Assembly (NCBI GenBank): GCA_017552495.1 | Contig: JAFZPW010000019.1 | Span: forward strand, 1-16,526 | DNA length: 16,526 nt | Direction: 5' to 3' | Source of the DNA: Clostridia bacterium | Lineage (GTDB): Bacteria; Bacillota; Clostridia; Oscillospirales; Butyricicoccaceae | In this document: positions 14,937 to 16,526 of the stretch, piece by piece | Position numbering within the stretch: position 1 is the first letter of the stretch | Layout of the letters: the number at the start of each line of letters is the position of its first letter | Position numbers and translations under genes: made by a program | Notes under the pieces: model-generated | What the model saw: the letters and a program-made list of their open reading frames with translations, nothing else | Databases searched by the model: none | Told to the model about the DNA's origin: nothing

Positions 14937-15013
14937 GCGGCGTTAGCTCAGCTGGATAGAGTGTTTGGCTACGAACCAAAAGGTCGGGGGTTCGAATCCC
15001 TTACGCCGTACCA
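14937..15013 (+). tRNA. tRNA-Arg (anticodon ACG), CCA encoded
   Basis: The 77-base cloverleaf is complete. Acceptor GCGGCGT pairs with ACGCCGT; the D arm is GCTC/GAGT; the anticodon stem TTTGG/CCAAA encloses loop CTACGAA with anticodon ACG, whose A34 would be read as inosine for CGU, CGC and CGA. The T arm contains TTCGAAT, and A is followed by an encoded CCA. The acceptor ends in a G-U pair and the T stem (GGGGG/CCCTT) has two adjacent G-U pairs, slightly weaker than usual, but nothing is missing. Confidence 0.95.
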
Positions 15014-15054
15014 AAAATCCCGATGCCCTTGGGGCATCGGGATTTTTGTTTTTT
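15013..15054 (+). terminator. Rho-independent terminator of tRNA-Arg
   Basis: AAAAATCCCGATGCCC (15013-15028) pairs with GGGCATCGGGATTTTT (15032-15047) around a three-base loop, followed by GTTTTTT. It begins at the last base of the encoded CCA, so the primary transcript has almost no spacer. Confidence 0.9.
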
Positions 15055-15083
15055 CAGACAGAAACCCCGGCCGGGCATCCCGG

Positions 15084-15112
15084 TTGCAAAACGCCCGCTT
15101 TTTGCCTATCCT
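15084..15112 (+). promoter_or_regulatory. Promoter of the transglutaminase-like gene
   Basis: TTGCAA (15084-15089) and TATCCT (15107-15112) are 17 bases apart, 40 bases before the ATG at 15153. The gene therefore has its own promoter downstream of the tRNA terminator. Confidence 0.55.
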
Positions 15113-15152
15113 GTAAAGAAAGCTTTAAGGCCCCGAGGAAGGTGCAGCTTTT

Positions 15153-15716
15153 ATGTTTGATAACCAAAACACGTCCAGAAAGACGCTGAAACAGATTTTA
15201 ACGCTGGACGTTCAGTCTTTTTTTCATTACGTCAGCTCCATCCCTTACGGCTATCAAGATCGCTCCGGCGCGCTGCACGTTTCCGGCGATCCTGATTTTG
15301 CCGTGCGAGACTACGCCTTTTCTTCGCCGGAACAAATCGTGGAAAACAACTGCTGCTGGTGCTGGGATCTGGCCGAACTCATCCGGCTGTATTGCTCGGA
15401 GCACGCCATCCCCTGTCAGGCTTATTTCATGGAATATCTCTCCGACGATCTGCACCAGACCCATACGCAGGTGTTCTTATATGACCACGAGACCTGGAGT
15501 GCGGCGCCCGACAACTGTCTGGGCCTTTCGTACGGAACGCCGCGTTTCAACAGCCTGAACGATTGTGTCGCATGGTTTACCGGAATGTTCACCGATTATC
15601 TCAAAGCCGTGCTGAAAGAGCGGTATGACGAACGCCGCCTCCTTGTAAAGCCATATTCCTGCATCTTTCCGGCCGGCGCTTCCGCCGAAGAATACCTGTC
15701 AAAAATTCGGCTCTAA
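15153..15716 (+). CDS. Transglutaminase-like (Cys-His-type) protein, function unknown
   Basis: This 187-residue protein has no signal peptide or membrane helix. The segment FSSPEQIVENNCCWCWDLAE (56-75) resembles the nucleophile region of small bacterial transglutaminase-like proteins, which usually read SPEEV, a few residues, then G-C-W-D-x-x-E-L. Cys70 is the likely nucleophile, His104 in HTQVFLYDHE (104-113) the catalytic base, and Asp120 in WSAAPDN a possible third residue. The upstream YGYQDRSG motif (32-39) also fits these proteins. Members are predicted proteases, amidases or cross-linking enzymes, mostly uncharacterised. Neighbouring cysteines (67, 68, 81, 88) are unusually many. A GAGGAAGG site precedes the ATG. 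It lies alone between the two tRNA genes with its own promoter. The fold assignment is by motif only. Confidence 0.75.
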   Translation: MFDNQNTSRKTLKQILTLDVQSFFHYVSSIPYGYQDRSGALHVSGDPDFAVRDYAFSSPEQIVENNCCWCWDLAELIRLYCSEHAIPCQAYFMEYLSDDLHQTHTQVFLYDHETWSAAPDNCLGLSYGTPRFNSLNDCVAWFTGMFTDYLKAVLKERYDERRLLVKPYSCIFPAGASAEEYLSKIRL

Positions 15717-15765
15717 GCGTCCGCGCTTTTGTCGTCCGTCCCTTCGGAAGAGAACGTCTTTGCGC

Positions 15766-15795
15766 GGCCGGACTTGGCTTTTTCTCCGTCCGGCC
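15766..15795 (+). terminator. Possible terminator after the transglutaminase-like gene
   Basis: GGCCGGAC (15766-15773) pairs with GTCCGGCC (15788-15795) across a 14-base loop, followed after a few bases by a T-rich stretch. The long loop and the imperfect T run make it weaker than the other terminators in this window. Confidence 0.4.
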
Positions 15796-15797
15796 CC

Positions 15798-15826
15798 TTG
15801 TATTTTTCTTCCTTTTTTGTTATACT
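15798..15826 (+). promoter_or_regulatory. Promoter of the 49-residue membrane peptide gene
   Basis: TTGTAT (15798-15803) and TATACT (15821-15826) are separated by 17 bases. Transcription should begin near 15833, which excludes upstream in-frame starts such as 15729 and supports the ATG at 15861. Confidence 0.7.
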
Positions 15827-15860
15827 AAAAGCAAGAAAACAAGGAAAGGGCGTGTGCGCC

Positions 15861-16010
15861 ATGAAAAACTGTCCCGTGAAGAATTGCCCCGCCAAGACCC
15901 GCGCCGCCGTCGCCGCCATTGTGGCCGCCGTGGTGGCTGTGGTCGCCGTCGCCGTGCTCATCCTCCATTTCTTCCCCCAGATCCTTCCCTCCCGCAAAGA
16001 CGAGGTTTGA
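15861..16010 (+). CDS. Small membrane protein with doubled Asn-Cys-Pro motif
   Basis: The 49-residue protein begins MKNCPVKNCPAKTR, a tandem NCPxK motif with two cysteines four residues apart (Cys4, Cys9 with Pro after each), followed by one long Ala/Val-rich membrane helix (about 15-37) and a short charged end (PSRKDEV). I do not recognise a family. The cysteines precede the helix among basic residues, so by the positive-inside rule they should face the cytoplasm; this is not a lipobox signal peptide. AAGGAAAGGG lies about 10 bases before the ATG, and the gene has its own promoter and terminator, so it is an independent transcription unit. Possible roles are metal or redox binding or a membrane partner role; none is proven. 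Confidence 0.75.
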   Translation: MKNCPVKNCPAKTRAAVAAIVAAVVAVVAVAVLILHFFPQILPSRKDEV

Positions 16011-16018
16011 CCGGCCAT

Positions 16019-16052
16019 GCGGAGCGCTTTGCAAAAAGCCTCCGCTTTTTTT
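16019..16052 (+). terminator. Rho-independent terminator of the small membrane protein gene
   Basis: GCGGAG (16019-16024) pairs with CTCCGC (16040-16045), the inner GCTTT (16026-16030) pairs with AAAGC (16035-16039), and seven Ts follow. It starts eight bases after the stop codon. Confidence 0.85.
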
Positions 16053-16062
16053 CATTTTCCTC

Positions 16063-16091
16063 TTTACAAATCGGAAATTATCCGTTATAAT
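16063..16091 (+). promoter_or_regulatory. Promoter of the tRNA-Trp gene
   Basis: TTTACA (16063-16068) and a perfect TATAAT (16086-16091) are 17 bases apart, about 19 bases before the mature tRNA. This is the closest match to consensus in the window. Confidence 0.85.
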
Positions 16092-16109
16092 GATGGAGCA
16101 TTTTCTCAT

Positions 16110-16185
16110 AGGGGTATAGCTCAGTTGGTAGAGCAGCGGTCTCCAAAACCGCGTGCCGAGGGTTCAAGTCCTTCTGCCCCTGCCA
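16110..16185 (+). tRNA. tRNA-Trp (anticodon CCA), CCA end encoded
   Basis: The 76-base cloverleaf is complete. Acceptor AGGGGTA pairs with TGCCCCT, the D arm is GCTC/GAGC, and the anticodon stem GCGGT/ACCGC encloses CTCCAAA with anticodon CCA. The T loop is TTCAAGT, followed by discriminator G and an encoded CCA. It is the only tryptophan tRNA in the window. Confidence 0.96.
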
Positions 16186-16187
16186 AG

Positions 16188-16222
16188 AAAACGCCTGATT
16201 TCGCAAGAAATCAGGCGTTTTT
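16188..16222 (+). terminator. Rho-independent terminator of tRNA-Trp
   Basis: AAAACGCCTGATTTC (16188-16202) pairs with GAAATCAGGCGTTTT (16207-16221) around a GCAA tetraloop, followed by T. The stem is flanked by A and T runs on both sides, so it may also stop the minus-strand transcript entering from the right. Confidence 0.9.
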
Positions 16223-16240
16223 CCTATCTTTTGGCGCGGT

Positions 16241-16273
16241 GCGCGGTTTGATGAAATCATCCTTCCGCCGCGC
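16241..16273. repeat. Nested inverted repeat downstream of tRNA-Trp
   Basis: GCGCGG (16241-16246) and CCGCGC (16268-16273) flank an inner GATGA/TCATC pair (16250-16254, 16257-16261). It lies just past the tRNA-Trp terminator, where GC-rich sequence gives way to AT-rich sequence. No T run follows, so its role is unclear. Confidence 0.4.
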
Positions 16274-16372
16274 AGAGCGTCAAGTTGTCCAATGCGTGTG
16301 CTTTGTTTTGAATGTTTCTGTTTGGTACAGCATCAAAAGAGCATCAGGGCGCGCTGCTCGGCAAATTGGGAT

Positions 16373-16526
16373 TTACCTATGTATCAGAATGCCTTTCATA
16401 TATTGTGTTTCATTATGCGTTTTGTATACTTCCAGCTTTTCTTTTTCTGTACAACCTACCAGTATTTTGATTTCTGAATCTTTCTTCTTCAAATCAACGA
16501 TACACATGATGGCATCGATCTTTTTA
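16373..16526 (-). CDS. C-terminal fragment of an unrecognised AT-rich gene
   Basis: On the minus strand an open frame enters from the right edge and runs about 50 codons to TAA at 16375-16373. It ends with the sequence CTEKEKLEVYKTHNETQYM followed by KGILIHR. The residues are Lys/Glu/Ile-rich and codons are A/T-ended, in sharp contrast to all other genes here. I do not recognise a family from this tail. The composition and the position beyond a tRNA gene are compatible with an acquired element, but so little is visible that function cannot be inferred. The 150 bases between its stop and the tRNA terminator hold no gene I can support. Confidence 0.6.
   Translation of the reverse strand, partial: KKIDAIMCIVDLKKKDSEIKILVGCTEKEKLEVYKTHNETQYMKGILIHR

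Noticed and set aside
15729..15860. Upstream start that would lengthen the 49-residue membrane protein to 93 residues
   Set aside because: The promoter -35 and -10 boxes (15798-15826) lie inside the extension, and the ribosome-binding site fits only the ATG at 15861.
16292..16477. Plus-strand open frame near the right edge
   Set aside because: The translation is Cys/Phe-rich with no family pattern, and it overlaps the more plausible minus-strand gene end.
1..16526. CRISPR arrays, insertion sequences, phage genes or defence systems
   Set aside because: No regularly spaced repeats, transposase or integrase motifs, or terminal repeats were seen; only the last 150 bases hint at possible acquired DNA.

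Overview
The window is GC-rich chromosomal DNA. Genes are tightly packed, Shine-Dalgarno sites are strong (AGGAGG-type), and promoters look like those read by a sigma-A housekeeping factor. Both tRNA genes encode their CCA ends. Subunits of an NAD-linked hydrogenase, a LytTR/DUF3021 pair, a membrane-anchored MurF-like ligase beside Ddl and a PhoR-like two-component system all point to an anaerobic member of the Clostridia, most likely a GC-rich Oscillospiraceae/Ruminococcaceae-type gut organism. That placement is inferred from gene content, not from a marker gene.

Layout. (1) 1-929, minus strand: the start of a hydrogenase/NADH-dehydrogenase operon (NuoE-like, then NuoF-like running off the left edge), with a clear promoter at 1012-1040. 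(2) 930-1331: an AT-rich divergent intergenic region holding that promoter and one for the plus-strand cluster. (3) 1332-5164, plus: alpha/beta hydrolase, membrane MurF-like ligase, D-Ala-D-Ala ligase variant and a two-helix 64-residue protein, forming a cell-wall precursor operon. (4) 5222-8877, plus: OmpR-type response regulator, PhoR-like histidine kinase and a D-aminoacylase-family amidohydrolase, ended by a terminator. (5) 9039-9921, plus: LytTR regulator and DUF3021-type four-helix membrane protein, sharing a bidirectional terminator with the convergent minus-strand operon. (6) 9971-14765, minus: an operon transcribed from the right, in the order AI-2E-family membrane protein, ABC-F ATPase, WYL regulator, HAD phosphatase. 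(7) 14937-16185, plus: tRNA-Arg(ACG), a transglutaminase-like protein, a 49-residue membrane peptide with a doubled Asn-Cys-Pro motif, and tRNA-Trp(CCA). Each of these has its own promoter, and three of the four (not the transglutaminase-like gene) have a convincing terminator. (8) 16223-16526: composition turns AT-rich and the 3' end of an unrecognised minus-strand gene enters from the right edge, possibly the border of acquired DNA.

How the genes work together. Ddl makes D-Ala-D-Ala and MurF-type ligases attach it to the UDP-muramyl tripeptide, so regions 3 and 4 (which also carries a D-amino-acid deacylase under a sensor kinase) share a D-amino-acid/cell-envelope theme. Region 6 combines ribosome-linked ABC-F ATPase function with a WYL regulator and a metabolite-repair phosphatase. 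I found no CRISPR array, insertion sequence, rRNA or obvious defence system. The less familiar pieces are the two orphan small membrane proteins, the stand-alone transglutaminase-like protein, the LytTR/DUF3021 pair and the unusual Ddl acceptor loop.
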